The notes: generated by a model from the sequence alone, not told the origin. A stretch of 64,000 nt of DNA from Aplysia californica (GCF_000002075.1 NW_004798019.1:15744-79743), one strand, 5' to 3'. Counted from the stretch's first letter, positions 8,551-21,787 are shown. A program made the numbers and translations.

Positions 8551-8979
8551 AGGCAGCGTGGTGAAATCAGGCGTTCGTCAAGATAACGAAATCGGTGAAG
8601 CAGGCATTTTTCCTCCAGTTTGGAAATTTTTATCGAATTTCTGTTTTTGGCTTAACCTCTTTTATATCCATGTTAAAGCACATTTCCATGTGAATTTTAC
8701 AGAAAAACATTGATTAAAGGCACAAAATATATCATTTTTCAGTTTTGAAAGACTCTTTAGCTATTGGAGTTGCCAAACTTTGGCGGCCATTTTCTCGTTA
8801 ATTTCACCACTAAAACCAGGTGACCTCACTTCCTTCAATCGCAAATATCTTGAGGTTTTTTTAAGGTAAATGGATATTTATTTCATTGGAACCGAGACGA
8901 ATAATTCAGCGTTTAGACGATACCAATAACTCCACACACCCAGAAATTGACGAGCGCCTTATTCCACCGCGTCATGACA
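8551..8979. mobile_element. ~430-bp TIR element, copy 1
   Basis: The ends AGGCAGCGTGGTGAAATCAG and GGCG.TCGTCAA are mirrored by TTGACGAGCGCC and ATTCCACCGCGTCATGAC. A second copy at 60752-61182 aligns over its whole length. There is no transposase, so it is a non-autonomous DNA transposon of unassigned superfamily. Confidence 0.85.
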
Positions 8980-9512
8980 GGTATATACTTTTGTAGTGGT
9001 GAGTGTGTTGCACCAAGCACAAGGAGCAATGAATGTTTAACATATTTCGAGTGATTTATGGGCGAGAATGAGTCGTGCAGACCCTGTGAAGACTTTCTTT
9101 TCCATGCTTTTAGCCTTGAGGAGACAGACTGGGGTTTTTTTTGTTTGTTTGTTGGGGGGTTTTTTTGGTGTGGTGTGCATTTATATCCTCGTTATATGAA
9201 GATCTTTCTCTGTCTAAACAGCAACAGGATGTCCAAAAGGCTTGTGTACATTTTTTTAAACTGAATAACACTAATTCATTTTTTCTCTTAGCATTGTCAT
9301 TACGTAAAACACTGTCTTTTCAAAATGATGTAAGGATGAATGTGCCTGAAATTGTAACGCTTGAACGCCCGCATGTCTTATTTTGTTTTGAAGAAAGATA
9401 CACGTGTGAAGGCTTCTTGCAATGAAGTGAGAATGAGCCGTTCTTAAAATATTGCTCAGGATTAGTGGGTGAGTATCAAAAGCTATAAGTGATCTAGATA
9501 ACTCCGCTAGAG

Positions 9513-10206
9513 CAGGGGTCGCCAAACTTTTTCTTTTAAAAGTGGGCTGAATAACGGAGAGAATGCCGAGCATGGGCTAGATAACTGTTTTGTTCAATAC
9601 AATACGCTGAATGTATATTTAAGAAATAGATGCAATGCTTATAATTAACTGTTTTATCAATGTATGAAATACACCCAAAAAATTATTGACAGCCAAACCT
9701 AATACTGCATATTAATGAAAAAATAATTTAATAAAGTAATATTGTAATTAAGATGGTTCTATGAATTCTATTGTACATATATCTGAATCTCTCAAACAAA
9801 GCAGAAAAAAAGTAAATGAAATTTATCAAACTGGCATTTCGCTTTCAAGATTCTATCACTTCATTTATGCAAATGTTTCCTCAAACTCGCAAGTTTTTCC
9901 AAAATGTGATGGCACAACTGTTTGCCCAAGGAAATGCGTTAAACAAAAGATATGTCACATTTAAGTGGAGTAAGAGTGATTGATACACATTTGAAAATTC
10001 ATGAAATTTATGAAAAGTATGATGTTTCGTTACCACAGTAGAGTTTAATGAAATTATATTAAATTTTTTCAGTGACTTAAGTCGTGAACAAACGGGTTTC
10101 TTCCAAGTTTTGTTGGGTTTTTTTCAACATAGTGACATGGCAGCGGACCAGAGGACTGGCCTCACCGCCGGGATCTGGCCCGTAGGCTGCTGTTTGGTAA
10201 CCCCTG
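9513..10206. mobile_element. Non-autonomous hAT-like transposon (694 bp)
   Basis: The 5' end CAGGGGTCGCCAAAC is mirrored by the 3' end GTTTGGTAACCCCTG. The flanking 8-mers CGCTAGAG (9505-9512) and CACTAGAA (10207-10214) match at 6 of 8 positions and fit the hAT target preference nTCTAGAn. GGATCTGGCCCGTAGGCTGC near the 3' end resembles Zaphod/SPIN-type hAT ends. No transposase motif was recognised. Confidence 0.82.
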
Positions 10207-12045
10207 CACTAGAAATATTATCTGTAGAAAGATGGCTGTTTATATATTTGAACCAGACGTTTATTGTCAAAATATTTATTATAATGGCAAAGTGAGACGG
10301 AGGAATGTTGGGGAGGAGTGTGTCCTTTTGATATTTCTTAGCTGTGAATGTAATAAATTTTAATATTCATTCCAATTTTTTGATGGCATGTGTTTCTGGC
10401 TTCTGCTCGTCGCATCGTATATACTTTTGCAGTTCTTGACATTTCCGGAACTCCTTTTACTCAAATGATATGTTGGAGGAGGCAGGCCGATACCTAAAAT
10501 TAAAATAGTATCTCGCAAGACTAATACAGGGAATCCTGGTTTTAGTCTTCAAGGGGGAATCTGGAAGTTGAGTTTTATTAAGACTTTGCCACGAGGACAC
10601 TGGATGGCGAGCCATTGTCTGGGTGACAGAATAGCGCAACACACTGTAGCAAGGACGTATTTGGTTGATATTGGTAAGAATGTTTGAAAAGTCACTCTGC
10701 AAAAGTCTGGTGACAATGGGTGCGTGGGGGGTGCCGCCTATCAGTACGAATATGTTGAAATCATTTTTAAAATTTTCAATTTTATGCAATTTTGACGGCT
10801 GAGCGCAAAAAGTGACTATATCCACTTTTCATAGTTTCAAGAAAAACGAATTTGAAATCTTGACAATTTTGAAATCTCTATAACATAGTAAAAAAGAAAC
10901 ATTGATATCTCGATACCGAATTAAACTACGGCTTAGATATTTACAGAGGCAAAAGAGCGGCTTAAAATCTCACTACCCATATTGATTACTCCATTTCGAC
11001 CAAAATTGTGATATGATCTTTTACTCCCTTGATTCTGATTTTAACAAATTAACTTGCCATTGAGCTGCCCCAACCAATCCCCATCCTCCCAGCATATTAT
11101 TAATATTAAAAAAAGATTATTTTTTTAAAGCAAGCAGTCAGAGTCGGACAGTCTTTGTCACTGTGTCACTTGCAGCCATCTCGGTGTAACACCCTCTGTG
11201 CACCAAGCCGTTGTGGTTGCTCCGTGCCACTTTAGCCATAGAAAAGTGTGAGCTGCACCACCAGAGCCAGGAGTAAGGCATAAACATTAGTTTGACAAAG
11301 CGTTAAAAAATTCTGGTGGTTTGTATGAGCTACAAAGGGCTAGGCCAATGGGAGAATTTTTTTTAAAAGAACGGATCGTTGTTAAGGTAGAATCAGCCTC
11401 GGCAGGCAGCGTGGTGTGTATTGTTGTACGATCGGGATCAAAGGCTTGTGACACTTCCTGTCAATTTGCTTTATTATTAACTCGCTCAGCCCAGAGCCTG
11501 AGATGGTCGGGTTGTGCACTTCTGCGTTGGGCTCAAACCCGACAGTATCGGGATGGAAATTTCTACTGCTTAGTTACGTAAACACACATTCAATTAGAAC
11601 AGACTATACTTTATAAATGCCCTCTGACCATTTCGTTATAAGAAACAGACTATTACAAGAGCAAAGGTTGCTTTCTTGACGTACAATTGAAAATGATTTG
11701 GCACATGGTAACAAAGTGGGAAATGAGAACAAGTCTCGGTCTTTCCTCCGAGCTACTTTTTAGTGCGTGTTGGTGACCTTTTTTCAAGTGGCAATATCTC
11801 ACAGATCATCAAATATTTTTAATTTCTGAAAGGGTAATAGACTGTGTAATGACTAAGCAAAGTGTGTGTGAAATATTTTGGCGATTGAAGTTGTTATAGT
11901 ATTTTTTTCTGGTTTTACAAAAATATCTTAAAAGTTAAACCACTAGGCGCTGCCAGTAAGTTAAAAGAGTTGAGCCGACAGCCTTTAGCTTGAACCTTAT
12001 CCTCCCTTTCCTCAAGGCCATTGCTTCTGCGCCAGAAATAATGTT

Positions 12046-12577
12046 GGGGGCTCTCGTGGCCTAGAGGTTAAGGTGTTGGTCTCTCATTCAAAGGTCCCGG
12101 GTTCGATTCCGGGTAGCGAGCGACCAAAAAATTTTCTTCTCTAAAATTGTCTCCTTTCACATCCTTTCCTGATCTCTAACAATGTTCTGTTGTCTGCTTT
12201 CATTTCCACTTTCTGCCCCCACCCCCTCACCTCCTTTGCCCCCTCCTCTGGGCTCCTGACTCTTTCTGCAGCCTTTCTACTGCTACTCCTTGGCTCCTCC
12301 TAACTGCTGTCTTTCTGCCACACCCCTGATCTTCTGGTAGGAAAGATCTACACCTAGCCTTCTCGGACAAGGGCGAAAAATCTCGGAGGGCCCGTGTGCA
12401 AGTTGCGCACGTTAAAGATCCCTTGGTGGTCTAAAATCGATAAGAGTAGGCTTCGGCCGCCACCCGGGCAAAATTCAAAATTTCCTACCAACGAAAAAGT
12501 ATTAGGTGTGTCCCGCGCGCTCATATGACCTTATGCAGTTGCGAGCGCCGTAAAACCCTATACTAAACAAACAAACA
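12046..12577 (+). mobile_element. SINE family B, full-length, tRNA-derived, with TSDs
   Basis: The head GGGGGCTCTCGTGGCCTAGA and GGTTAAGGTG (A-box-like), with the B box GGTTCGATTCC, is a tRNA-like pol III promoter. A ~400-bp body with TTGCGCACGTTAAAGATCCC follows, then the shared tail GCGCTCATATGACCTTATGC...GAGCGCCGTAAAAC and (ACAA)n. It is flanked by AGAAATAATGTT (12034-12045) and AGAAATAATATT (12578-12589). The body resembles conserved-domain SINEs described in molluscs, from memory. Confidence 0.9.
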
Positions 12578-15500
12578 AGAAATAATATTAACAACACCCT
12601 CCTCCTCCTCTTCTTCAAGTATGGTTTTGATTTAATACACTTCATATTGTCTGAGTGAGGGCTATCCATGGTTATGTTAATAATTTTTAAGCCAGATTTC
12701 TTTTTTTTTTTTTTTAATTGCCAAAACATATGTCGATGGATGGGCAGCCCTGGGAGCATAAGTTTATTGAAATTCCGTCGAGTAGCCTTGTGAAGTCTAT
12801 CGAGTCATTCTTTTAATTGAAGTCCGAAAATGTCTGAATATGTTCCGAAAGTTTTTGAGGGTCTGGATGCAGTTGAAGACATGATACTTTGTTCATGAAA
12901 CTGATTAATCTTTCAAAAATTTGGTACTACTTCTGTACTGTTTTTGTGACTATCGTTCTGCTGACTCAACAAAATCAGCAGCATCAGAGGCATTGGGTCA
13001 GATACTAGGTTTACCAGGGGGTTTTACTTATGTCTATGACTCTATTAGTGATAAAGTTTGTCAAAAATATACTTTTTTATTGTGGGAGGAGGGGCTGGGG
13101 CTGTGGCTTAGAAATGTAAGTAAGATGTAGCTGTTTGCTTTTTACGTGTGTATGTTATTTGCGGCTTGTGAATAGATGGTAAGTTTTCTACTATCTAGAG
13201 AACACTTTATATATATCTATTTATGCATCCCTTTTTGTGTCTTTGAGCATCTGTGGATGTGCGGTACATGATGTCTTTTTGTCACTGCAGGAAACAGCTG
13301 TTGCGTTTGTTGACATTTTCTGTTGTGTCGTATTTTGCAAGGACATTCTTTTGTGACTGTCTTCCCTTCAAACTTTCAAGTCTTTTCTCGCACAGCTGTT
13401 GTTCCTGTAAGCCACTGATAATTTCATGACTCAACAAATATATTTTCTGATAATGCGTTTTTGTGGGGATTTTTTGGAATAGCTGTCTGTTTGTGGATGT
13501 TGACGAATGAAAAGGTAGTTTGTTGCGTTTTTGTCATGGGGGAGTGTCGGGTGAGGATGAACATTTTTGACCAATAATGCCTCGGATTTCGTTGAGGTTC
13601 TCAGAACACTTTTTTGGAATTGTGAAGGTTTTTTTAAATTCCTTGTTCAAAGAGAAAATTATTGTTGATATTTGTTTAAGGACATTGGTTCTTCTGTTAG
13701 TATTGTACTTTATTGACTTTGTGCTTTGTTGCAACATGAACATATCAATGAAGGTTGAAGCTCATGAGATTGTTGTTGATAGTTTGAAATATTTATACAT
13801 TCAATTGTGATTATTATAATAGAAATCTTATTCATATTTGTATGTTTGCTAATATAATGAAGACATTGAAAATGAGAAGTTTATTCCAAAAAATTAAAAA
13901 ATAATGTCGCTCAAATAGGAGTGGCTGTAGATTAGTTCTTTTCCTTTTTTTAAGTCTGCTGCTGTTGCCGCTCTTCCGCCATTGAAAGTTTCTTTTTGTT
14001 TTTGTCTTTTTTGCACATAGATCGAAATTGCACTTATATAAATCTAGTTTAGATGGCAAGACATTTTGTAAGAGCTTCTGCATGCTTACGTTATTTTGTT
14101 GGAACAGATTCAGAGAAAAAATCTCCCATTTTCTTTTTTTTTCTTTTTTTTTTTTTGTGTAATTGGTGGGAGGACTCATCATGTTGCTTTTGCCAGCTGT
14201 AAAAAAAAAAAATATTCTTTTTGTTAATTTAGGTGCCATTTGCTGAGAGTGAAAGTACTGTTATATATATTGATTACCCTGATATACATATATTCATTGC
14301 TTGCCAGGCCATATGACTGTTACAGTCAAAATATCGAATCAATTTCAACAAGACCCTGTAATGATGACTGACATGGTCAGATTGGAATTAAATCTGTTTT
14401 ACCTTAGTATCCCTGTCTGTCTGCAGGGACACTGTATCTCCCACCCCTCCTGGTTTGCCTGTGACAAGCAGGGTCGTTTCATAAACAGTGTCAGTGATGT
14501 GGATAGGGGCGTAGAACATTAACAATGACATTGAAGATGAATTCCAAGAAAACATTGTTGTGCTGTAATGTTCTTTTGCTGGAATATGAATAAACATACC
14601 GCTAACGGTTAGTGTGGTGCGTTTTTATTTCTCGTGTGACAAGTTGATCATTGGAAAATATTTCAGAGATAAAGCTAATTTATGTGATTGAAGGTTAAAT
14701 CAGAAAACTAGATACAGGAACATCTTAGCCTCACTTTTTTGTGCCAATTTGAGCTCTTACTTTTTAGAACTTACTAGAAGCCTAATTTAGGGTGGTCTAG
14801 CTTTCTTTGGCTCGTGACATTTTAGAAAATAAATGGCCATGGTGTGACATGATTTTCTAAGCACAGAGAAACATCTACTGTCAAAGTTAGTGGTTGTGGG
14901 GGTCTCATGTAAGGACTACTTAGACACAGAAGAACAGCTGTTGTTAAAGTTAGTGTATTAAGGGTGTCACAGAGGGGCTAGGAGGTCAATGACTAGTGTT
15001 ACATGCTCTGACTGTTTTTCGGGAGGAAAATAGACTGCAGGCAAGGGTATTTGGTGGATGCAAGGTAGGTGATGTTTAAGCAAATTTCATTTTCCCTCCT
15101 GTATAAATAAAGTATAATTAGTTCCCCCTCCCACTCCCCCCCTCCCCCTTCCTCAATCCATGACAATACAGCAATGCTAAATCTAACAGCACCTACAGTC
15201 TTTTGTGTGGGGTTTTTTTGGGGGGGTTTTTAACAATGTGCAAATGTCCCGATCTGAGCGTTCTTTCCTCAAAGGTTGTCTCTAGGAGGGAGGCTGTTAA
15301 GAATTTTTTTTCTTTCAACTTTGCACATTCCAGTGTTGGTTAAGTCATGAACTGGGACAGGCCAAGGATATACGTATCAAGCAGCTTGTATTTTTTTTTT
15401 TGGTCATGCACTTCAGGATTTGCGTCATTTATCGGCATATTCTCAATCCAGATTTTCGCATGTTGTTCAAACATTTCATCTCCTATCTATCATTCTTTGC

Positions 15501-17011
15501 TTAGCTTTGAAAAAAAATTAAGCTTGTAAACTAGGCTGTACGTGTACTTTCTTATACTTTCTTTGTTTCTTTCTTTAACTTTTTTATCAGGGGGAAGGGG
15601 GGGGAGTCATATCTGTTTTTTCTTGAATTTATCTAAAAATGTAGATTTGAGGCTCTCTTTATTGTGGAGCGCCAATAGCCACCAAGGAGTGGGCTTTATA
15701 GGAGTGAATTTTTCATTATTAGCATTATACTTTCTTTTTTTTTTTTTTTATAGATTATACACAACATTGTTGCTCATAAGTTGAGAAAGAGAGACAGGTG
15801 GATTTAATGTCTGCTCTCAAGTTCTTGCAGCTGAGTGAGATAGGAGGAGGATGCACAAAATAGACAGCTCCTACGATCTCTACATTTTATTTTACATTTC
15901 ATTAAGTTACAGGACAGGTATAGAAACTGAACCCCATTTCACTGTTCAGGTTTCAGCATACATTAGTAAGTCCCTAGTTTCAGCATATATTTACATTTGT
16001 ACGTAAACATGCCTGCCTGTACACTCTTTGTAAGTTTTCTGTTTTTCATTTTTGTTATACTACTGTCAGAAATGTAGTCCCTTTGATAATTTGTAACCAG
16101 GGCTTTTTGTTCTGTGTGAGATTTTTATTTTTTTGCAATTGTGACTTTTCTTTTGTAAATATTCTAGAGTTCGGACTTTATTATAGTGTTGAGTTGATAT
16201 TCAAGTTCCAGGAAATGGTTCTCCAGCTGAATTTTCAGTAAATCCACTGTTTCATTTTCAAGGCTGATATTAAAGTTACTGAAGTCAGAGTTAATGGTTT
16301 TGTCTCACTTTGCTTTTTTTTTTCTTCTTTCTCAAATCCTCAACTGCACAAGATTTGTGTGAGTGTGAAGACATTTGGAGATAAAGGAATTGCGTGTGAA
16401 GTTGGATTGGTTTTGTTTGTTTGTTGATTTGTTTTGTTGAGGTTTTTGTTTGTTTTCTGAAGGTTTTTTGGGGGAGGTTGGTTTTGCTTGTTGGGGGGGG
16501 GGCGGCTTTTATATGTTTGAAATGATTGAAACAATAAAGTTTTGGAATATTAGTGTTTTGTCATCATGATGTACAGTTTTTTGGGTTTTTTTATAGTGCT
16601 GCAAATTTAAGCTTAGGCCCGTAATGTTCATATTGTCAGGTAATTAGTAATTATTGTGTTTTTAGTGATTGAGGGTCCCTCAAATTTGAATTATGTCATC
16701 ATTTTCAAACACAATTTTCTCTGAATTTTTATGTTTTATGTGCATCGACTCATGCCACATTCAATACTTAACATGTCATCTTTCACAATTCATTGGATAA
16801 AGGAGTTTTTACGTAATCTTAAGCTATTTTTCGAGCAACAACAAAGTTGATACTGTCATTTCTTGTGGCTGATGTTCTCACTGTATGGTGTTGCCTGTCA
16901 AGCGTACCACTGTCCTACAAGTACTACTTCTGTGAGGGCACTGTTGTGAGCAGGAAAGTCTCTAGATAGATTATCATCATAGTTTTTCTCTTCTTGTCAA
17001 ATTAGCTTCCG

Positions 17012-17051
17012 CACATTCACACACACACACATACACACGCGCGCGCGCGCA
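17012..17051 (+). repeat. (CA)n(CG)n tract
   Basis: Short alternating purine-pyrimidine run with CACACACA passing into CGCGCGCG, a potential Z-DNA former. Confidence 0.8.
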
Positions 17052-17070
17052 CCCTCCACCAGATGAATTA

Positions 17071-17249
17071 CGATGGAGTCCGTTTAAATGAACACGACTA
17101 TACTGAAAAACAGTGGTATACTGAAAGAAGATAGAATCCCTGTTTTTTGGGGTTTTTTAAATCTTCGCTTTTGGAGCAATCTATCTAAACCAAAAACCGG
17201 ACTAAACCAAAGAAAATCCACTCTCCCGTAGTTTAAGCGGACTCCACTG
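17071..17249. mobile_element. ~180-bp MITE, pogo-like ends
   Basis: GATGGAGTCCGTTTAAAT at the left is mirrored by GTTTAAGCGGACTCCACTG at the right. The right end read inward, CAGTGGAGTCCGCTTAAAC, resembles pogo/Tigger-type termini. Too short to code. The flanking TA was not resolved. Confidence 0.55.
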
Positions 17250-17697
17250 TGCTTACAAAAGAGTCAGGACAGGATACAGACAGGGTATTTGCCAGGTCCA
17301 AATGTTGAGCCAAACTCAGCTTCAAGATGGATGACCTTACATGAAGAGTTGTTCCAGAATTGGGAAGATGGGTTGTGAAGTTTTTACCATACCGTAACGT
17401 TGTCGACGTCGCTGGGTCAAAGAATTGTTGGTTTCTGAAGGTACTTCTGCTTTCTTGCAATATGGAAACTAAAATTTTGCCTCTGCCTTCAAAATGAAAA
17501 TGGTCTAAATTGTGCCGGCCGATTTAGGATGTTAAGCATTTTCAGTCATTTTCTTTTCAATCATGAAGTTTTATCCGTAAATAGAACAAGAATTTATCTT
17601 CAAGTTTTTGTTTGTCACTTTGTGTTTTTTTCTGACGTTTGTGATAAGCTTGATCGGTCTTCCAGTGCTGTGACAGGCACTCATCATTGTCCAAATA

Positions 17698-18292
17698 CAG
17701 CGGTCTCCGGCTAGTAGCAAGCTGGATGAAAGTCTAATCTACCTTAAAGCAAGATGGCAGTGCTGATCCAAATTTTCCCTGCTTGATTATCACATATAAA
17801 TGCTCGTTCCAAGTCAACAACTCCGTCTTAGAGCCCGATCATTCCTGTGCCAGTGTAAAAAAATACGCACTTCACTTGTGACTTTTGGGAACAGAACAAA
17901 TGCTACCAGTCCTTTATCACTTGAAATTACAGCTTTGTCAGGGAGGAAAAGAGGTAGGGGCAAAATGTGAGACAGAATTGCAAGGAAGAAAGCCAGTGAT
18001 CAGCCACTCATGGCAGTTGGACAGTGTGAGAGGACGGTGCCATAATTGTGACTTGATGGTCAGTGTCTGCAGTCGCTCCGCATGGAAAAATTTCACACCT
18101 TGGAGCGAGCTCAGCCCAATAACATAATCCACCACAGGAGATCGCTTGCGAGGTAGTTCGCATCCATGAAATTCAACAATACTTGCTACTCTAAATTTCT
18201 CTGGTTCAAAATTCGCTTAATTAATAGCTCATTCGCCTTAGAGCACACTTTTCTCGTCACCCGCAGGGCGTGCTAATAGCTGGAGACCACTG
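17698..18292. mobile_element. Putative hAT-like non-autonomous element (~595 bp)
   Basis: The left end CAGCGGTCTCCGGCTAGTAG is mirrored by the right end, whose reverse complement is CAGTGGTCTCCAGCTATTAG. The 8-bp flanks do not match each other, so the limits or family could be wrong. Confidence 0.6.
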
Positions 18293-18840
18293 CTCTGTAC
18301 CAAAAGATTTCGACCACGTTCAGAGATTTGACAATTCTCTCTGAACCCGACCTGTTGTCACGTAATGATATATTATATTCATAACAATTCTTTGTGTGCG
18401 TGTCAGACATATTTTGCACTTCTTACTCTGTATTATGAAAGGGGCTTTCTATTGACTGTATATTGTCTCTGTGGTGTCATGATATGTTGATGGGAGAAAA
18501 AAACAAATCTTTTTGCCCTGTGTACTACACCAAACCACTTCCATTCTATTTTCTAATAAAAATGATTATGTTTTGTTTAATGTTATGGTCTTATTAAGTC
18601 TTTTTCTTTTTATATATATGTCTTTGGCATGCCATTGTTTGATCTATCATCTGCAGCTCTGATGTAATTCGGGTCCCTTTACCCCAACTTTTCCCCACAT
18701 TTTTCCATTCCCATACGGCGAAGCATGTTGTTTTAAAAATTGGCTTTCTTCCTCTTACAAAATACTCTTCGCCCCAATATTCATTCACTGCAACCATTAC
18801 TGTATTTGTAATCCTCCGTTTACAATCAGTGATGATCATG

Positions 18841-18931
18841 CCGGTGGTTGGAGGGCGCCACTAGCAGGTCCTCCTTCTTTACTTTCCCTTGTTGGTTCAG
18901 ACTTTTCTTACTTTTTCCCAGCACTAAATGA
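18841..18931 (+). repeat. Dispersed repeat family E
   Basis: CCGGTGGTTGGAGGGCGCCA with CTAGCAGGTCCTCC, ending TTTTTCCCAGCACTAAAT. It matches 42263-42357 in reverse, and 5733-5803. A reverse fragment with the ATTTAGTGCTGGG end is at 20254-20275. Confidence 0.65.
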
Positions 18932-19080
18932 CCATCTTGTGGATGTGCTTCTCTTTACTCAAACTCAAACATTGGCACTTCTGCAAAATATATTTGGCTA
19001 TATTTGGGTACAAAGGATATTGCCAAGTGTGAGTGTGATATTAGTGATGTTATTAGTGTGGTGTGGGAGAGAAAGAGAGG

Positions 19081-19261
19081 TTTTTGTTTGTTTTAGTAGA
19101 GATTTTACGGCGTTCGCAAGTGCATAAGGTCATATGAGAGCCAGAAGATTAGAGGTGTTACAAGACGGTAACAAACATAAAAAAGGAGGGGAGATAAGGA
19201 CGATAGATGTTTGATAGGAAAGAAGAAGCAAACCACACCAGAGCACCCGCCAACCACCCAC
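19081..19261 (-). mobile_element. SINE-like family A, full copy with 11-bp TSDs
   Basis: On the minus strand it runs from GTGGGTGGTTGGCGGGTGCT to the tail CGCCGTAAAATCTCTACTAA and AACAAACAAAAA. It is bracketed by AGAAAGAGAGG at 19070-19080 and 19262-19272. At 181 bp it is the best single reference copy for the family. Confidence 0.9.
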
Positions 19262-19333
19262 AGAAAGAGAGGATGTCAACGTGGTGTTGCCAAGTGAAAG
19301 AGAGGATGTTGCTTGAGTGAAGTGTGTATGTGA

Positions 19334-20128
19334 AGGCTCAGTTACACATAAAGATAAATTGTACAAAAACTGGACGATCTAGCGATCATACGATAAATCG
19401 TTAGGTATAACCATAAAAATGTACGAAATTTGGACGATTGAACTATGGTTATGAGACTCGGTCGAGAAATCAAGAGCTGCTTCATATTTTCCGTGTGATC
19501 ACGTTCAGATTTGAGGGAGACGCACTGTGACGTACATTCACTTTGAAATTTGCCGCCGCACAGGATTAAACTCAGGACATTTTAAAAATAATTACCGTAC
19601 GTAAAAACTGATTTCATATTCGGAATCAGCGTCTCAAAATAAGCAAAGTTGCTCTCGATGAACCTGATTTGGAGCGTTATTATTTATATTTTAGCAGTTT
19701 TATTATTTAGTTGATCGTCAATATTGTGAAGCTGTGCATCAAGGTCACTCGGTCCATTGCACATCTGCAGTCAAGTCAAAGCTACCGATTCTACACACAA
19801 CACGGTAGGCCTACAGTATGGCCATCCTTTTCTAAAGACACTGTTCTGCTCTATCCAAATGTACAGGGGAAAGGGGGGCCTTCTGTGATCTAGAGGTAGT
19901 GTTCGCTTTTCATTCATTAGGTCCAGTGCTCGAAACCTTCACATAGAGAGCAGGCAAATTGCTGTCGTCGCAAAGAGACATGGTGGCTTTATGACGAGGA
20001 ATCTCCTCAATCGATAGAAAACTGGACGATAGATTGGAACATGTAAACAGACAACACAGTTCGATAAAACGGACAGTTCTCTCATACGACGAATCTGATA
20101 CTATTTATCGTTGCGTGTAACCAGGGCT
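19334..20128. mobile_element. Harbinger-like non-autonomous transposon (795 bp)
   Basis: The termini AGGCTCAGTTACAC and, inverted, AGCCCTGGTTACAC are followed inward by GATAAAT motifs on both sides. TGA flanks both ends (19331-19333 and 20129-20131), consistent with a 3-bp TNA-type duplication. The ends resemble PIF/Harbinger termini. No transposase or Myb-like domain was recognised inside. Confidence 0.7.
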
Positions 20129-20896
20129 TGAGAAAAAGAGAGAATGTTGCTTAAGTTGTGTGGGAGAGAGAGGAGGAGAGAATGTTGCTAGAGTGATGTG
20201 TGCAAGAGAGATAAAGGATGTTGCAAGAGTGATGTGTGAAAGAGGGAAACTGTACTTGATTTAGTGCTGGGGAAAAGGCACATCAGACAAGAAAGAGAAC
20301 CAAAGGCAGCCTCACACAGAGTCGAAATTTGCATTCACTAAAAAAAAAAAATTTTTTTTTAAACCCCACAATCATTCATTAAAAAACAAAAATTACCAAA
20401 CACAAGTAAGTTATTTTTAACATTTTATTATTTCGCATATATATATATATATATTTACACGTTTTGTATTTCATTGGACATAGTTAATAAGTAAACATTT
20501 CAGTCTCATGCTGCCAAACACCTCACATTTCTTGCACACCAGTACAGACTATAATTCTTCCTTACAATAAAAAATTCATAAATGCACACCATGTTAAACC
20601 AATAGCATCTGGCGGGATGGGGGCTTACAGCTGAAACCCGACCTGGACTTACGACTTCTTCATCTCAAGTTGCTACTGAACACGAAAAATCAAAACACCT
20701 AACACTAACAGGAAAACTCTTTTAAAAAAGCACCGCACCATGAAGGTCGAAACAAAACTGTAGGCATAACTCAAAAAGCAAACAGAGCAGCCTACTACGA
20801 CTCTGGCAGATTTAAATTTCATTGATTTTCTTCCCTTTTTTTTCTAAACTCTAGCTTCAGCAGCAGCTGAGAGTGAGAGAGGAGACGAGGGTTTTC

Positions 20897-21040
20897 CCTA
20901 CCCTCACCCTTGTCATATTTCAAACATGGCATTGCCAGTAACAAATTTATACTACTTGAATTTAAAAACCCTACCCCCACCCTTGTCATATTTCAAACAT
21001 GGCATTGCCAGTAACAAATTTATACTACTTGAATTTATGT
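20897..21040. repeat. 72-bp perfect-like tandem duplication
   Basis: Two adjacent units begin CCCTACCC(T/C)CACCCTTGTC and contain CATGGCATTGCCAGTAACAA. They differ at only a few bases, so the duplication is recent. Confidence 0.88.
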
Positions 21041-21361
21041 GTTTTCATATATGGTCTTTTCATAGTGTCTCAACTGACATCCATTATAATCGAAGTAAGC
21101 TATGTTTGATTACAGTAGATCCCACCCTCTTTACATTACAACCCATCTGATGCAGAAGTATCATGTACCAAATTTGATGCTCAAATGTCTGCCCATTGTA
21201 ACTTACGTCACACAACACTGTCATCAATGCTGCCATCTGCCTTATGGGACATGAATTAATGGTTTCCAGTATCCGAGAGAATTAATAGTGACTTGCATTG
21301 TTCAAAATTTCACATCAGAAAATTCAAGAATAAACAGTATCTTTCTTCTCCATGATAACAT

Positions 21362-21425
21362 ACAATCAATAGCGTAGTTCAGTTGTGAGCGCCGTTAAAA
21401 ACTCTACTAAAACTAAAAAACAAAA
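21362..21425 (+). repeat. Shared SINE tail fragment
   Basis: GTTCAGTTGTGAGCGCCGTT followed by AAAAACTCTACTAAAAC is only the 3' tail of the A/B/C hub. Confidence 0.55.
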
Positions 21426-21559
21426 TACTACCTTTCCTATTTTCCTCAACATTTACATGAAAATTATGCTGCTCTGACAGCACAACAGAAAGCTGTAGTA
21501 AAATTTCTATTGACTGCACAACATTGATATTAAGTACAGAAGGGTATTAAAACATGGCT

Positions 21560-21787
21560 GATCATGCAAAGGAACATTTTACACCTCCATCAACCCTATT
21601 TAGGAGGTGAGCTACTTCAACCCTGCCTAACGGGACCAAATCGGGTTGAGTGGGACATACCATAGTGTCTCAACTGACAGTCTGAAATACTTTAAATAAT
21701 TTTCCCTAGCTGGAATCAAACAAGGAGGAAGAACTCGGGCACTACACTCCAGACACTAGAGAATGCAACGCTTTGGTCTACATTATG
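21560..21787 (-). mobile_element. SINE family D copy
   Basis: On the minus strand it starts near AGACCAAAGCGTTGCATTC, has a degenerate B box (GTTTGATTCC), passes through GGCAGGGTTGAAGTAGC and CACCTCC and ends GGAGGTGTAAAATG. Confidence 0.6.

Larger units (their letters stand above)
7782..18580 (+). other. LPCAT3 3' UTR/downstream region, no further gene seen
   Basis: No conserved coding segment was recognised here; open frames are short. It contains TIR, hAT-like and SINE insertions. AATAAA hexamers followed by GT-rich sequence occur at 14589-14594, 16533-16538 and 18555-18560 and are candidate poly(A) signals for a long LPCAT3 3' UTR. Where the transcript really ends cannot be told from sequence. 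Confidence 0.4.
19014..20250 (+). repeat. GA-rich tandem repeat hosting two nested insertions
   Basis: Units like AGAGAGGATGTTGCTTGAGT with GATGTGTG recur at about 19030-19080, 19262-19333 and 20129-20245. A family A SINE (19081-19261) and a Harbinger-like element (19334-20128) interrupt the array. Confidence 0.75.

Noticed and set aside
12046-12121. Functional tRNA gene
   Set aside because: The A and B boxes are present but the acceptor arms do not pair properly and the sequence continues into a SINE body with TSDs at the outer ends.
13832-14239. 135-residue minus-strand open frame rich in Lys
   Set aside because: It results from T-rich plus-strand DNA. No homology or splice-site support.
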